The position numbers and the translations under genes were made by a program. Of a DNA stretch of 34,844 bases, positions 16,637 through 25,780 are shown in pieces (the stretch's first letter is position 1; each line of letters begins with the position of its first letter). The stretch is from a bacterium (GTDB lineage: Bacteria; UBP14; UBA6098). Location of the stretch: NCBI GenBank assembly GCA_023145965.1, contig JAGLDC010000001.1, positions 1 to 34,844 on the forward strand. Reading direction: 5' to 3'. The notes beneath the pieces are model-generated. The model searched no databases and was not told the DNA's origin. It saw only the letters and a program-made list of their open reading frames with translations.

Positions 16637-17551
16637 ATGGAATTCCTTAAAAATACGAGTTGGGATTTCTTAGGCAAACGCAAAATTGCCTATACGATAA
16701 GTGGGATTCTGATTTTGGTAACAATCGTTGCGCTTATAGTTAACGGTGGACCAAAATATAATATTGACTTCAAAGGCGGAGAGGCTCTTGAAGTTAGTTT
16801 CGAATCCCCGGTCAATATGGCAGAAATTCGCTCTATGGTAGATAAAATAGGTGTTGCCGATGCCGAAATCCAATCAATTGGTGATGGAAGTATAGTTTTA
16901 TTTAGAATCCCTATAGATGTTACTGCAGATGGTAAGAATCCAGGGGAAGCTGTTATGGAAGTGCTTCAGCAACAATATGGCAAAGATTCGATTGAACTTC
17001 GCCGCCAGGAGGTTGTTGGACCTAAGGTCTCAGGCGAATTGAGAAATCAAGCGCTTTGGGCAACGTTGTTCGCATTGGTGGGTATATTACTATATGTTAC
17101 TATTCGTTTCAAATTCCGCTTCGGCGTAGCAGCGGTTATTGCTCTTTTCCACGATGTTATTATAACTATAGGTTTCTTAACGATTTTTGGCAAAGAGATT
17201 TCGCTTCCGGTTGTGGCTGCTTTACTCACTATTGTCGGATATTCGATTAATGATACAATTGTTATATCTGATCGTATTCGGGAGAACTCGAGAATTTTAT
17301 TTAGAGAAAAATTCGCCGATCTCGTCAATAGGTCGCTTAATCAGACTGTAAGCAGAACCATTATCACGACTTTGGTTGTGCTTATTGTATTGTTTTGCAT
17401 TTTCTTCTTTGGAGGACCTGTAGTTCACGATTTCTCTTTTGCCTTAATAGTCGGTTCAATTGTAGGAACATATAGCTCACTTTATGTGGTTAGTCCGATA
17501 GTTGTGGCTTGGGAAAAAGCTTCGCCGAAAAAAATAGGCGGCAAAAGATAA
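16637..17551 (+). CDS. secF: protein translocase subunit SecF
   Basis: SecF of 304 residues, typical for the family. It has an N-terminal helix after the conserved WDFLGKRKIAYTISG, a periplasmic P1 base with YNIDFKGGEALEVSF, then VVGPKVSGELRNQALWA and five membrane helices with AALLTIVGYSINDTIVISDR and SLNQTVSRTIITT, the proton-relay region shared with SecD. It lies 17 bp after secD with an AGGAGG ribosome-binding site and is presumably co-transcribed from the promoter at 14515. The C-terminal tail is short and basic. Confidence 0.97.
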   Translation: MEFLKNTSWDFLGKRKIAYTISGILILVTIVALIVNGGPKYNIDFKGGEALEVSFESPVNMAEIRSMVDKIGVADAEIQSIGDGSIVLFRIPIDVTADGKNPGEAVMEVLQQQYGKDSIELRRQEVVGPKVSGELRNQALWATLFALVGILLYVTIRFKFRFGVAAVIALFHDVIITIGFLTIFGKEISLPVVAALLTIVGYSINDTIVISDRIRENSRILFREKFADLVNRSLNQTVSRTIITTLVVLIVLFCIFFFGGPVVHDFSFALIVGSIVGTYSSLYVVSPIVVAWEKASPKKIGGKR

Positions 17552-17566
17552 TTTGGGTTTGTTTTA

Positions 17567-17588
17567 CCGGCGAAAATAAGGGCGCCGG
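17567..17588 (+). other. GC-rich hairpin between secF and the 177-residue gene
   Basis: CCGGCG (17567-17572) and CGCCGG (17583-17588) form a perfect 6-bp stem with a 10-nt loop, 15 bp after the secF stop. No T-run follows, so it is not a standard intrinsic terminator. It may stabilise the secDF message 3' end or act as an RNA processing site. This is a weak call. Confidence 0.3.
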
Positions 17589-17620
17589 AGTTAAATTCAT
17601 TATACCAAGAGGAGATTAAT

Positions 17621-18154
17621 ATGCCGGAATACTCAGCATTATCGCCATCTGCAGAGGTTAAGGGCAATGCTATGCTTGCGATTATTGAAGGGATGATGAG
17701 TGAGGAGTTAGCTAGAACCATTCTTGCAAAGTACGGTATTACTGATATTCACCCCGATAAATGGTATCCAGAACAAAGTTGGCTTGATGTCTTCAGTGAT
17801 ATTGCGGGCGAATTGGGCGATGCAGCTCTTTATTCAATAGGGCGCACTATCCCTAAAGTTCTCGATTTACCAAAGAATATTCACAATGCACATGAAGCGG
17901 TAGAAAAGCTAAACGATTTCTACCAGTCCCATCATCGCGGAGGTAATTCGGGGAGTTATATTGTCACAGACCTAGAGGATAGATCGGCTCGTATTATCAG
18001 TCACAATCCACGGCCTTGTGCTTACGATATGGGTTTTTTATCAGCATATATCGGACGTTTCAATGACAGTAAACCTGTCAAGGTCGAGCATGAGGATGAT
18101 ATGTGTTGTCGGAAAGTCCAATATCCCGAATGTGTTTACATCATAAATTGGTAA
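17621..18154 (+). CDS. uncharacterised 177-residue cytoplasmic protein
   Basis: I do not recognise this protein with confidence. It is soluble, with no signal peptide or membrane helix, and starts at ATG after a good GAGGAG site. The first half looks helical (KGNAMLAIIEGMMSEELARTILAKYG, then LDVFSDIAGELGDAALYSIG). The second half looks like beta strands ending in Cys-rich phrases (NPRPCAYDMGF, DDMCCRKVQYPECVYI), giving four Cys in the last 60 residues. This helical-then-strand order with a Cys/His-rich end is loosely reminiscent of heme-NO-binding or 4-vinyl-reductase (V4R)-like sensor domains, but the resemblance is by eye only. It is the last gene before a strong terminator and may be read through from secDF. 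Confidence 0.75.
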   Translation: MPEYSALSPSAEVKGNAMLAIIEGMMSEELARTILAKYGITDIHPDKWYPEQSWLDVFSDIAGELGDAALYSIGRTIPKVLDLPKNIHNAHEAVEKLNDFYQSHHRGGNSGSYIVTDLEDRSARIISHNPRPCAYDMGFLSAYIGRFNDSKPVKVEHEDDMCCRKVQYPECVYIINW

Positions 18155-18175
18155 AATGGAATCATTCTAAAATTA

Positions 18176-18216
18176 CTAGAAACCCAGCCATTCGGCTGGG
18201 TTTCTAGTTTTAATTT
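18176..18216 (+). terminator. strong intrinsic terminator after the secDF/177-residue gene unit
   Basis: A perfect 14-bp inverted repeat (CTAGAAACCCAGCC at 18176-18189 and GGCTGGGTTTCTAG at 18194-18207) has an ATTC loop and is followed by TTTTAATTT. It lies 22 bp after the stop at 18154. The symmetrical stem flanked by A and T residues on both sides could also terminate on the opposite strand, though no minus-strand gene is close enough to need it. Confidence 0.92.
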
Positions 18217-18436
18217 AACTGAACGCCATAGCGCTTTTCGCCGAATCCTCAAATCTGGTAACATTCTGACTCGAATATAGATACGATCTTATAGTAAAAC
18301 AAATTATAACCTTAAATCTTTCCTAACCTAAATTATTCGAATATCAAGTATCCATACAATTTTATAATTAAAATTGGTTGCAGAAATTTGGATAATCATA
18401 GATATTATTTATAAGTGTTAACTTATTAGGATGAAA
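18217..18436. other. AT-rich intergenic leader upstream of the PorE-like gene
   Basis: About 220 bp of AT-rich DNA between the terminator and the PorE-like gene. It must hold that gene's promoter, but no convincing -35/-10 pair was found. No ORF or structured RNA was recognised. Confidence 0.35.
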
Positions 18437-20236
18437 ATGAGCAATAGAATAAATTATATAATTACATTTATCTGTATTTTAACGACGGTTTTATCGGCGC
18501 GTCTGCCGGTTATATTTTTAAAGGGCAAGCAATATCTCGAAAAGGGACAATATAAAGAGGCTCTAGATATTTTTGAACAAGTTATCGATATGGAAAATAT
18601 TGAGAGTCGCGATAAATTGAGAGTTAAAAGAGAGATGGTAACAGCCTACATAGGTATCAAGGATTGGGATTCTGCTGCCCGAGAGTTGAACGCGATCCTT
18701 GAAGGAGTAAAAGATTCTAGAAAAAAAGCCGTTTTTGAAGAGTTGCTATCGATAGTCTCGGCTCCGGAGGACCCTGCTGTTAGAATAATAAACCTAGGGG
18801 CTAATGTGAACAGCTCATACGAAGAGCTCGCGCCGGTCATTTCCCCCGATGGTGATATGCTTTATTTTATAGTCGATGGGAATCCTCAAAGCGAAGGAAA
18901 GCAAGATATTTATTACTCGCAAAGGAACGAAAATGGGGAATGGGGTAAGGCCGCTAATATAGGGAAACCACTCAATACAAATTGGCACGATGGTATTCTT
19001 TCAATTTCCCCAAGTGGAACCTCGGCGCTTTTAGCGGGGGTGTATGAAAGGAATGGAAGTAAAGACAGCGGTTTTAGCACAGCCAATATCTCACGTGGTA
19101 TTTGGCGCGAACCTGTAGCGCTCGATATCGCAGATTATTACAATAATAACCGCTTAACAAGCGCATTTATGGCATCGGGTGGTAATGTATTATTTTTAGC
19201 GCTTGAAAGGAACGGAGGTTTCGGCGATTTGGATATTTATATCTCGCGAGCTGTGTCCGAGGGTTCAGGGGGAGCAAAATGGAGTTCGCCTCTCAATCTT
19301 GGTAAAGATATAAATACACGCGGAACCGATGGGACTCCTTTTCTGGCCCCCGATGGTAAAACGCTATATTTCTCCTCGAATGGTAGAGTAGGTCTCGGAA
19401 GCCAGGATATGTATAAATCAGAAAGGCTGGATGATTCGTGGAAAAGATGGTCTAAGCCCGTGAATCTGGGCAAACAGGTAAACACCGCTGGATGGGATGC
19501 ATATTATACAATCCCTGCGAAGGGAGATGTCGCATATTTTGTTTCGAGCGCTGATGGTGGGTATGGCATGAGCGATATTTGGATGATTACGCTACCCTCG
19601 GAGGCGCGACCGGGTGCTGTCGTTACAATATCCGGTAGAGTGATGGAACCGGATTCAACGCCGGTAGAAGCTCAAATATCATGGGAAAAACTCACGACCG
19701 GAGAGAATATCGGGGCGGTTATGAGTAATGATCTCACAGGGGAATACCTCATTGTTTTGCCTGTGGGAGAGGCATTCGGTTATGTTGCAGAAAAAGAAGG
19801 ATATTTACCGGCAAGTGCACATCTCGATCTTATAGAGGCGGAAGCCTATAGCGAGATGCACCATGATATTTTTATTTCACCAATTCAAAGGGGTGCACAG
19901 ACTGTTCTTAAAAATGTATTTTTTGACTTCGATAAAGCGATACTCAGGCCGGAATCGGTAGGCGAGCTTAATCGCGTGAAGACAATTTTGGACGAAAATA
20001 AAAGTCTCGTAGTAGAGATTGCCGGACATACGGACAGCCTTGGCACTTTCGAGTATAACAACGAACTATCGGCAAAAAGGGCCCAGGCCGTTGCCGACTG
20101 GCTAATTGAAAATGGTATAGATAAAGAAAGAATCGAGGTTCGTGGTTATGGTGAAAGCAATCCTATATCTGAAAATTCTACCGAGGTCGGACAACAAGAA
20201 AACAGGAGAGTTGTTTTCGAAATAATCGATTTGTGA
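18437..20236 (+). CDS. PorE-like lipoprotein/envelope protein: TPR, PD40 propeller, regulatory-like domain, OmpA
   Basis: Protein of about 600 residues. ATG 18437 is preferred over ATG 18431 because AGGA (18428-18431) then has normal spacing. An N-terminal signal sequence (about 1-22) is followed by TPR-like helices (about 25-110, GKQYLEKGQYKEALDIFEQV). A PD40/WD40-like propeller follows (about 115-390), with repeats such as APVISPDGDMLYFIV, TPFLAPDGKTLYFSS and SDIWMITL. Next comes a carboxypeptidase-regulatory-like domain (about 395-485, GRVMEPDSTPVEAQISW), then an OmpA-like domain (about 490-600, NVFFDFDKAILRPES, GHTDSLG, LSAKRAQAV, GYGESNP, ENRRVVFEI). This order matches PorE of the type IX secretion system, which links that machine to peptidoglycan. 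Similar proteins also occur without T9SS, so PorE function is not proven. No lipobox Cys is seen. Confidence 0.88.
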   Translation: MSNRINYIITFICILTTVLSARLPVIFLKGKQYLEKGQYKEALDIFEQVIDMENIESRDKLRVKREMVTAYIGIKDWDSAARELNAILEGVKDSRKKAVFEELLSIVSAPEDPAVRIINLGANVNSSYEELAPVISPDGDMLYFIVDGNPQSEGKQDIYYSQRNENGEWGKAANIGKPLNTNWHDGILSISPSGTSALLAGVYERNGSKDSGFSTANISRGIWREPVALDIADYYNNNRLTSAFMASGGNVLFLALERNGGFGDLDIYISRAVSEGSGGAKWSSPLNLGKDINTRGTDGTPFLAPDGKTLYFSSNGRVGLGSQDMYKSERLDDSWKRWSKPVNLGKQVNTAGWDAYYTIPAKGDVAYFVSSADGGYGMSDIWMITLPSEARPGAVVTISGRVMEPDSTPVEAQISWEKLTTGENIGAVMSNDLTGEYLIVLPVGEAFGYVAEKEGYLPASAHLDLIEAEAYSEMHHDIFISPIQRGAQTVLKNVFFDFDKAILRPESVGELNRVKTILDENKSLVVEIAGHTDSLGTFEYNNELSAKRAQAVADWLIENGIDKERIEVRGYGESNPISENSTEVGQQENRRVVFEIIDL

Positions 20237-20295
20237 TTGAATAATGAATTGATGTGGGGATAATAGCATTAAAGGGAGCAATTAAAGGAGGTATG

Positions 20296-21108
20296 ATGGA
20301 TAAAAAGTGTCCATATTGCGGTGGTTCTATCAACGAGGACAAATGCACTAATTGTGGTGCTATGGTTCCACCAGAAAGCCAATTAGATCCGGACGAAGCC
20401 CCTGCTTTCGAGCATATTCCGGGTGTTGGTGCTAACTGCGATGAAGATTCTCCATGGGAGAGGATGAAGGAACTCGGTTTCTTCCCCGCGCTCATCGATA
20501 CAGTCAAGAAGATAATATTTGAAGCATCCACTTTCTTTGAAGGAATGCCGAAGCATGGTGGCTATGGTATGCCGCTTTTATATGCTATTATTTTCGGTGC
20601 AATTGGTGGGGTTATTGGGCAGCTTTGGTCTCTTCTCGCGCAATCTTTAAGTATAGCGCCACTTGCTATGTTTGGCCTTAGCGAGCAAGCAACAGCTATG
20701 TCCGGGCAGATGGCCTTTGGGTTTCTGGGATTCTTTCTAGGAATTATTATAGTACCGATAGCCGTGACTATCGGCACTTTTGTGCAAGCTGGGATTTATC
20801 ATCTTATGTTAATGTTATTGGGCGGAGCCGAAGAGGATTTCGAAGTAACATTCCGCGTAGTAGCATATTCCAAAACAGCTGAAATTGCCAAGGTGGTGCC
20901 TATTGCCGGTTCTTTGGTGGCCACAATTTGGGGAATAATACTCTGTATTAATGGCCTTCGTGAAGCACATAACATAGAAAACAAAGTAGCTGTTTGGGCG
21001 GTTCTGCTTCCGATGATTGTGTGTTGTCTTTTCACTGGAGTTATTGTTATGATCTTCGGTGGGGCTATGTTAGCTGCTTTTAGTTCGATGGCTCGTGGTG
21101 GTTTATAA
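20296..21108 (+). CDS. zinc-ribbon YIP1-family membrane protein
   Basis: Protein of about 271 residues. The start at ATG 20296 sits behind AAAGGAGG; an upstream in-frame ATG at 20254 lacks such a site. The N-terminus is a two-Cys-pair zinc ribbon (CPYCGGSINEDKCTNCG, about residues 4-20), followed by a linker and a YIP1-like domain with about five membrane helices (about 90-265). The YIP1 features are PWERMKELGFFPALIDTVKK, a Gly-rich first helix, and KTAEIAKVVPIAGSLVATIW, with a regular pattern of small residues. Bacterial YIP1 proteins have no settled function. The gene overlaps the DUF2752 gene downstream, and the pair is probably co-translated. Confidence 0.85.
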   Translation: MDKKCPYCGGSINEDKCTNCGAMVPPESQLDPDEAPAFEHIPGVGANCDEDSPWERMKELGFFPALIDTVKKIIFEASTFFEGMPKHGGYGMPLLYAIIFGAIGGVIGQLWSLLAQSLSIAPLAMFGLSEQATAMSGQMAFGFLGFFLGIIIVPIAVTIGTFVQAGIYHLMLMLLGGAEEDFEVTFRVVAYSKTAEIAKVVPIAGSLVATIWGIILCINGLREAHNIENKVAVWAVLLPMIVCCLFTGVIVMIFGGAMLAAFSSMARGGL

Positions 21109-21499
21109 GAATTATGTGCACCCTATTCACGGAGTTTGGGTTTTAATAGCTCTTATTGCAGTAATAACTGCGAGGTTAATACTTCCTTATGTGCCGAATG
21201 AATTGATGTTCTGCCCATCATGGAAGTTTTTCGGGATTCGCTGTCCTGCCTGCGGATCAGGAACAGCATTGATGGAGTTATCTAATTTTCGATTGTTAGC
21301 GGCCATTTTGGCCAATCCGCTCTTTGTATTGGGGGGCTTAGCATTGCTTGTGTGGGGACTTATGGCCTTCGTTGGATATTCGATAGGTAGGCCTTTAAAA
21401 AAGTGGGCAACAACGCAGCAAAGAAAAGGTTTCCAGCGATACTTTATGATTGTTCTCTTAGCTTTGAATTGGATATATGAGGTATTTATTAGAGGGTGA
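21095..21499 (+). CDS. DUF2752 membrane protein
   Basis: Protein of up to 134 residues with the DUF2752 hallmark CPSWKFFGIRCPACGSGTAL (about residues 40-60) and three membrane helices. The start is uncertain. GTG codons at 21095, 21098 and 21116 are all possible, and the first two lie inside the end of the YIP1 gene, which suggests translational coupling. DUF2752 proteins are small inner-membrane proteins of unknown role with a conserved Cys-Pro-x-Cys-Gly motif, often near YIP1-like or zinc-ribbon proteins. The family call is firm; the function is unknown. Confidence 0.88.
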   Translation: MVVYKNYVHPIHGVWVLIALIAVITARLILPYVPNELMFCPSWKFFGIRCPACGSGTALMELSNFRLLAAILANPLFVLGGLALLVWGLMAFVGYSIGRPLKKWATTQQRKGFQRYFMIVLLALNWIYEVFIRG

Positions 21500-21587
21500 A
21501 TAGGGAGTAGTTTAGAATGTTCGTTTCAAGAATCGAATTTTAGTTTTGTGGGTAAGTAGTCAAGTATTAAAGAGTTTGGAGACTAAT

Positions 21588-21890
21588 ATGCCATATACAT
21601 TTTTAAGCGCGAATTCAGCGGATGTTTTTGTGGCTGGATTTTGTGGTTTGGGGCTAATTTTCTATTTTTTGTTTATTGTCTTTTGTAGCCTCTTGAGCAC
21701 TTTTTTAATGGTTCTAAAGATTCTCATGATAATCGATTGTGCGCGTAAAAGGTTCGAAAGCTCCACAGAACAAGCCATATGGTTGATTGTCAACCTTATT
21801 GTGCCTTTTGGTGCTGTTATTTACTGTTTTGTAGTTAAATACCCCGACTCGGAAAGCCCCGGCCTTTGCCCTAGGCCATCTAGCCTTTAA
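21588..21890 (+). CDS. small PLDc_N-like membrane protein
   Basis: Protein of 100 residues starting at ATG 21588, which has GGAG six bases upstream. An earlier in-frame start at 21546 lacks one. Two membrane helices span about residues 14-46 and 58-82. The second half (MIIDCARKRFESSTEQAIWL, then IVNLIVPFGAVIYCFVV) follows the PLDc_N pattern (phospholipase D-nuclease N-terminal domain family), a widespread small membrane domain of unknown role. It ends one base before the mfd stop on the opposite strand, so the two genes are convergent with practically no spacer. Confidence 0.75.
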   Translation: MPYTFLSANSADVFVAGFCGLGLIFYFLFIVFCSLLSTFLMVLKILMIIDCARKRFESSTEQAIWLIVNLIVPFGAVIYCFVVKYPDSESPGLCPRPSSL

Positions 21891-21891
21891 A

Positions 21892-24800
21892 TTAGCGCTC
21901 AATAGGAATTTTAGCTAATCGCTCGGATATATTTTTCATTAAAAGTAAATCTGTCCCGTGTTCTCCAGAAAGCTCGAAGCGAAGCTCGAAGGGGTCTCTT
22001 CTGAAATCGGCCTTGAGTTTAAGTGGAGAGATTGCCCTATCAAATTCGGCAAGGGAGGGATTCCATCCATGCTTGAAAAGGAATATGCCCTTGCCCTTTT
22101 TGAGTATTATCTCTTTGAGGGGGAGTTTTATAGATGAAGCGGCAAGACGCATTTTAAGATAGGTTAATAGTCTAAGCACTTCGGGTGGCGCAGAACCAAA
22201 ACGGTCGTGTATTTCCCCCTTGATTGCGGAGAGTTTTTTCTCGGAGGGAGCCATATAGAGTCGCTGATAGAACTCTATACGCATATTTGTGCTGGGCATA
22301 TAATTTTTCGGAATGAAAAGGGGAACATCGACCTGTGTATTAACCGGATTAAAGTGTGGTGATGCTTCACCCTTTATTGTAGCTACTGCTTCGGAGAGCA
22401 TTCGACTATAGAGATCGAGGCCTATTTCCTCTATAAAACCATGCTGTTGTGCTCCAAGTAGGTTTCCGGCTCCTCGAATCTCGAGGTCCCGCATAGCTAA
22501 AGCAAAACCAGATCCGAGATCTGAATGGTCGAGAAGTGCCTTAAGGCGCTTTTTTGCCTTGATAGACATCTTTTGATATGGGGGAGCTATCAAATAGCAG
22601 TAGGCTTGAGTATCCGAGCGCCCAACTCTTCCGCGAAGCTGATATAACTGCGCTACGCCGAATCGGTCAGCGCGGTTTATGAGTATAGTATTGACGTTTG
22701 GTATGTCTGTTCCGGATTCGATTATTGTTGTTGTTACGAGGACATCGAATTTCCCAGCTAGAAAATCCATAATAATGTCGGAAAGCTCGCCTTCTTTCAT
22801 CTGTCCATGAGCAACAGCAAAACGAGCATTGGGGACTATTGTTCTGAGGTAATGTGCCATCGCCTCAATGCTGCCAACACGGTTATGCAGAAAATAGACC
22901 TGCCCTCCACGCTCTATTTCTAGATTAATATTCTCTGCGATTATCTTGCCGGAAAAAGGCACGACGCGGGTGTAGATGGGAAGTCTCTGAGCTGGGGGTG
23001 TATCTATCGTGCTCATATCGCGGACGCCCGCAAGGGCCATATACATAGTCCGAGGAATAGGTGTTGCAGTCATGGTGAGGACATCGATCTTAGCTCTCCA
23101 CTGTTTGATGCGTTCTTTATGCTTCACGCCAAATCTTTGTTCCTCATCGATAATTAGGAGGCCAAGGTCTTTGAAATAGATATCCTTAGATAGAAGCCTA
23201 TGTGTGGCAATTACTATATCGACAGAGCCATCGACTAGGCCGGCAAGGGTCTTTTTTTGCTGTTTAGGCTGACGGAATCTAGAGAGCATATCGATATTCA
23301 CGGGTAAGTCTTCGAGCCTTTCCTTGAATGTTCTGTAATGTTGTTCTGCAAGAACTGTGGTAGGCACGAGAATAGCAACCTGTTTCCCGCCACGCGCTGC
23401 TTTAAACGCTGCACGTATCGCAACTTCAGTTTTCCCAAAACCGACATCACCAACAATAAGCCTATCCATAGGGCGTTCGCGTTCCATGTCTGAAATTACC
23501 TCTTCGATAACCTTTAGCTGGTCTTCGGTTTCATCATATATGAAAGAATCCGCCAGCGCATTTGATAAATCATCCTCTTTTGGTGATGTATAACCTTTTG
23601 CCATCTCGCGCATAGCGTAGAGCTGGACTAGTTCTCCGGCAAGGGCCATGATTCCCGCGCGTGCTTTGTCTTTTGCTTTTGTCCACGCGGCCCCACCGAG
23701 TTTTGCAAGGGGAACCGATTCGCCTCCAAGGTATTTTTGGACGAGATGAAAATCCTCGACTGGAACGAAAAGTTTCTCTTTATTAGTATAGAGAAGCACT
23801 AAGCACTCGGTCGAGAATCCACGGCTTTCTAGGGTTTCAGTTCCTAGGAAGCGTCCGATACCGTGATCTGTATGGACTACAAGATCGCCAGCAGCAAGAC
23901 CGGTTGGAAGCGAATATATACTTCCTTCTCTATAATACTTCTGCGGGGCTTTTTTTCTTCGTTTACCGAAGATAGTCCAACCGGTGATTATGGCTTCTTT
24001 ACTAAATTTGTGCTGGAAACCCGAGGAAATATTACCTGTAAATGCCGGAGCCTTTTCTGCCTCCTCTAGTATCTCCGGTAGTCTTTTAAGCTGAAACTCA
24101 TTCTGGCAGAAGATGCTTATATTATAATCTTCGGCGCGAAGACGATCCATTCCCTTTCTGAATGCTACAGGTCCCTCGAAAGTCGATGGAACGGGTAGAA
24201 ATCCCAGGTCTATCGATGATTCTTCGGTTGAGAACTGCCTTATAGGCATTAAATTGCATAAGCTCAGGCGCTTTTCAACGGCATCGGCATCGGGGGAAAT
24301 TAATGTTGGCTCTATGTGTATCTCGCCTTCGCGCGTAAGTTCCCTGTGGTGTTTTATGGCCAAAGCTAAAAGGTCTTCAGCTTTGTTTAAGAGGTCCTCC
24401 GGTTCGTCACAGAGAATTATCGCATCATCAGGCAGGTGGTTTTCAATCCATCCGAATCTTGGCTCGAATATCGAGGACAACCACATGCTTCCCGGTAAAT
24501 TGGGGTCGATGGACATACGGTCGATTATCTCCTCGATATGCACAGATGATAAATGACTTGTTATCTCCTTTACAAGCGAGTCACGAAGACTATTCGGATT
24601 TGAATTACCCCAAAAATCTTTCACCCACTCAACAGCAGGGGGAATTACAACTTTTTCGAGTTTAGAGCGGCTTCTCTGATTTTCCGCAGAGAAGGTGCGA
24701 ATCGATTCTATCGAATCGCCGAAAAACTCTATCCTCACTGGGTCGCGATGGGTTGAAGTAAAAATATCCACGACATCGCCACGGCGTGAAACCGTTCCTA

Positions 24801-25308
24801 GAAACTCCACAAGTTCCTCGCGCTCGTAACCTATTGCAACGAGTTTATCGATTAGTTTTTCCGGCGCAAAATCTTCTCCAACACTGAGGTTTATTGTTTT
24901 TTCCAGTAAAGAGTTTGGCGCGATAGTTGGCAATAGAAATGATTTTGGTGAAGCAGATATTACTTTCGGATTACTGCGGTGTAATTTAAGAAGTGTGTTA
25001 AGTCTGGTTGCGACTAGCTCTTCAGATGGATGTCTGTGCTCATAAGCATTGATGTCCCATTCGGGGAAGCGAAGCACATTTTCATCTCCGAGAAGCTCAG
25101 CACAATCAGAATAGCGAGTATATATATCGTCGTTTGATATCCAGAGCACAGTTTTCCCAAGCTCGCGGACAAGATAGTCCGCGAGTATAGCTGAACCCAA
25201 ACTGGAAGTTCCGATTATTTCCGGTAAATTTCCTTCCGAAACCATTTGCCTTAGGTTCTTGAATGGTTCCGAAAGCTGGATTTTCTTTCGAATTGCAGAT
25301 ATAGCCAT
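21892..25308 (-). CDS. mfd: transcription-repair coupling factor Mfd
   Basis: Mfd of 1138 residues, close to the E. coli length. It displaces RNA polymerase stalled at DNA damage and recruits UvrA. The UvrB-like N-terminal module runs over about residues 1-360. The RNA-polymerase-interacting (CarD-like) domain contains [16 protein letters not shown] near residue 473. The RecG-like helicase motor has Walker [12 protein letters not shown] (about 619), DEEQ Walker B (about 720), [10 protein letters not shown] and RGRVGRSD (about 890). The C-terminal TRCF domain contains [20 protein letters not shown] (about 1000) and would mask the UvrA-binding surface. The ATG has no recognisable Shine-Dalgarno sequence; the preceding 20 bases are mostly A and T. 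It is a single gene convergent with the PLDc_N-like gene. Confidence 0.97.
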   Translation of the reverse strand: MAISAIRKKIQLSEPFKNLRQMVSEGNLPEIIGTSSLGSAILADYLVRELGKTVLWISNDDIYTRYSDCAELLGDENVLRFPEWDINAYEHRHPSEELVATRLNTLLKLHRSNPKVISASPKSFLLPTIAPNSLLEKTINLSVGEDFAPEKLIDKLVAIGYEREELVEFLGTVSRRGDVVDIFTSTHRDPVRIEFFGDSIESIRTFSAENQRSRSKLEKVVIPPAVEWVKDFWGNSNPNSLRDSLVKEITSHLSSVHIEEIIDRMSIDPNLPGSMWLSSIFEPRFGWIENHLPDDAIILCDEPEDLLNKAEDLLALAIKHHRELTREGEIHIEPTLISPDADAVEKRLSLCNLMPIRQFSTEESSIDLGFLPVPSTFEGPVAFRKGMDRLRAEDYNISIFCQNEFQLKRLPEILEEAEKAPAFTGNISSGFQHKFSKEAIITGWTIFGKRRKKAPQKYYREGSIYSLPTGLAAGDLVVHTDHGIGRFLGTETLESRGFSTECLVLLYTNKEKLFVPVEDFHLVQKYLGGESVPLAKLGGAAWTKAKDKARAGIMALAGELVQLYAMREMAKGYTSPKEDDLSNALADSFIYDETEDQLKVIEEVISDMERERPMDRLIVGDVGFGKTEVAIRAAFKAARGGKQVAILVPTTVLAEQHYRTFKERLEDLPVNIDMLSRFRQPKQQKKTLAGLVDGSVDIVIATHRLLSKDIYFKDLGLLIIDEEQRFGVKHKERIKQWRAKIDVLTMTATPIPRTMYMALAGVRDMSTIDTPPAQRLPIYTRVVPFSGKIIAENINLEIERGGQVYFLHNRVGSIEAMAHYLRTIVPNARFAVAHGQMKEGELSDIIMDFLAGKFDVLVTTTIIESGTDIPNVNTILINRADRFGVAQLYQLRGRVGRSDTQAYCYLIAPPYQKMSIKAKKRLKALLDHSDLGSGFALAMRDLEIRGAGNLLGAQQHGFIEEIGLDLYSRMLSEAVATIKGEASPHFNPVNTQVDVPLFIPKNYMPSTNMRIEFYQRLYMAPSEKKLSAIKGEIHDRFGSAPPEVLRLLTYLKMRLAASSIKLPLKEIILKKGKGIFLFKHGWNPSLAEFDRAISPLKLKADFRRDPFELRFELSGEHGTDLLLMKNISERLAKIPIER

Positions 25309-25329
25309 ATTTTTTCAAAAACTGATTTT

Positions 25330-25356
25330 GCCGACGGGCGATTTTCGCCCCCCGGC
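25330..25356. other. GC-rich hairpin upstream of mfd
   Basis: GGGCGA (25336-25341) pairs with TCGCCC (25345-25350) across a TTT loop, and GCCG (25330-25333) pairs with CGGC (25353-25356) outside a 2x2 internal loop. On the minus strand it lies 22-48 bp upstream of the mfd start codon, in what may be the leader, and is followed there by A/T-rich sequence. It could be an attenuator-like or a spurious structure. Confidence 0.4.
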
Positions 25357-25527
25357 TGGTTTTAGATAATTTATGAAAATAGTGTTATATGTCTATAAAA
25401 AAATTCTTGGGTAAGAAGATGTATGAGATAAGATTGTGTTATATTTTCCTTTTAGTTGCACATCGTTACAGGATTTGCAGAAGAGTAGATCGCGTGCTAT
25501 CGATCTTGATCTGTTATAAAGGGAGGC

Positions 25528-25614
25528 AAGAGATACCCGCTTTTGTGAGGATGGCAGGAGTGCTTTCCTACAATGAAGGCGGTCATTCAAGGGGCAACTT
25601 AACGAGAAATCTCG
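25528..25614. repeat. degenerate intergenic inverted repeat
   Basis: The left arm (about 25528-25558) contains AGAGATACCCGCTTTTG and GAGGATGGCAG. The right arm (about 25581-25614) contains GTCATTC, AAGGGGCAAC and CGAGAAATCTCG. The right arm reverse-complemented resembles the left arm imperfectly. The GTCATTC...AATCTC pairing with a GGATGRCAG-like opposite end recalls dispersed intergenic repeats found in many bacterial genomes. Only one copy is in the window. Confidence 0.4.
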
Positions 25615-25780
25615 ATGCACACAAAGAAGGCTTCTTCCTTCGTATAAAATGATATAATTAACAAAATATAACGACGATATTTACACTGTGCAAATTGTCT
25701 TAATAACTAATCCCTTTCTTATTTTGTTTGCATTTGGCGTAAAAATGCTTTAATTGTTTTAATAAATGTTCTGGAGGAAT

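Larger units (their letters stand above)
25309..25780. other. 472-bp non-coding region between mfd and the YkgJ-like gene
   Basis: The two flanking genes are divergent, so this region should hold both promoters. It contains a hairpin near the mfd start (25330-25356) and a degenerate inverted repeat (25528-25614). A frame of 87 codons on the plus strand (25389-25652) lacks a ribosome-binding site and has no family features. Its translated phrases look like those read from intergenic repeats, so I do not call it a gene. No clear promoter consensus was found. Confidence 0.5.

Noticed and set aside
25389-25652. Plus-strand open frame of 87 codons between mfd and the YkgJ-like gene
   Set aside because: No ribosome-binding site, no domain, and its content coincides with an imperfect inverted repeat; the translation resembles those produced by intergenic repeats.
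25728-25756. Possible promoter upstream of the YkgJ-like gene (TTGCAT and TAATTG)
   Set aside because: The -10 match is poor and the region is AT-rich; not distinguishable from chance.
25766-25780. ATG 25766 as start of the YkgJ-like gene
   Set aside because: The ribosome-binding site CTGGAGGA lies after it and before ATG 25781, so the downstream ATG is the better start.
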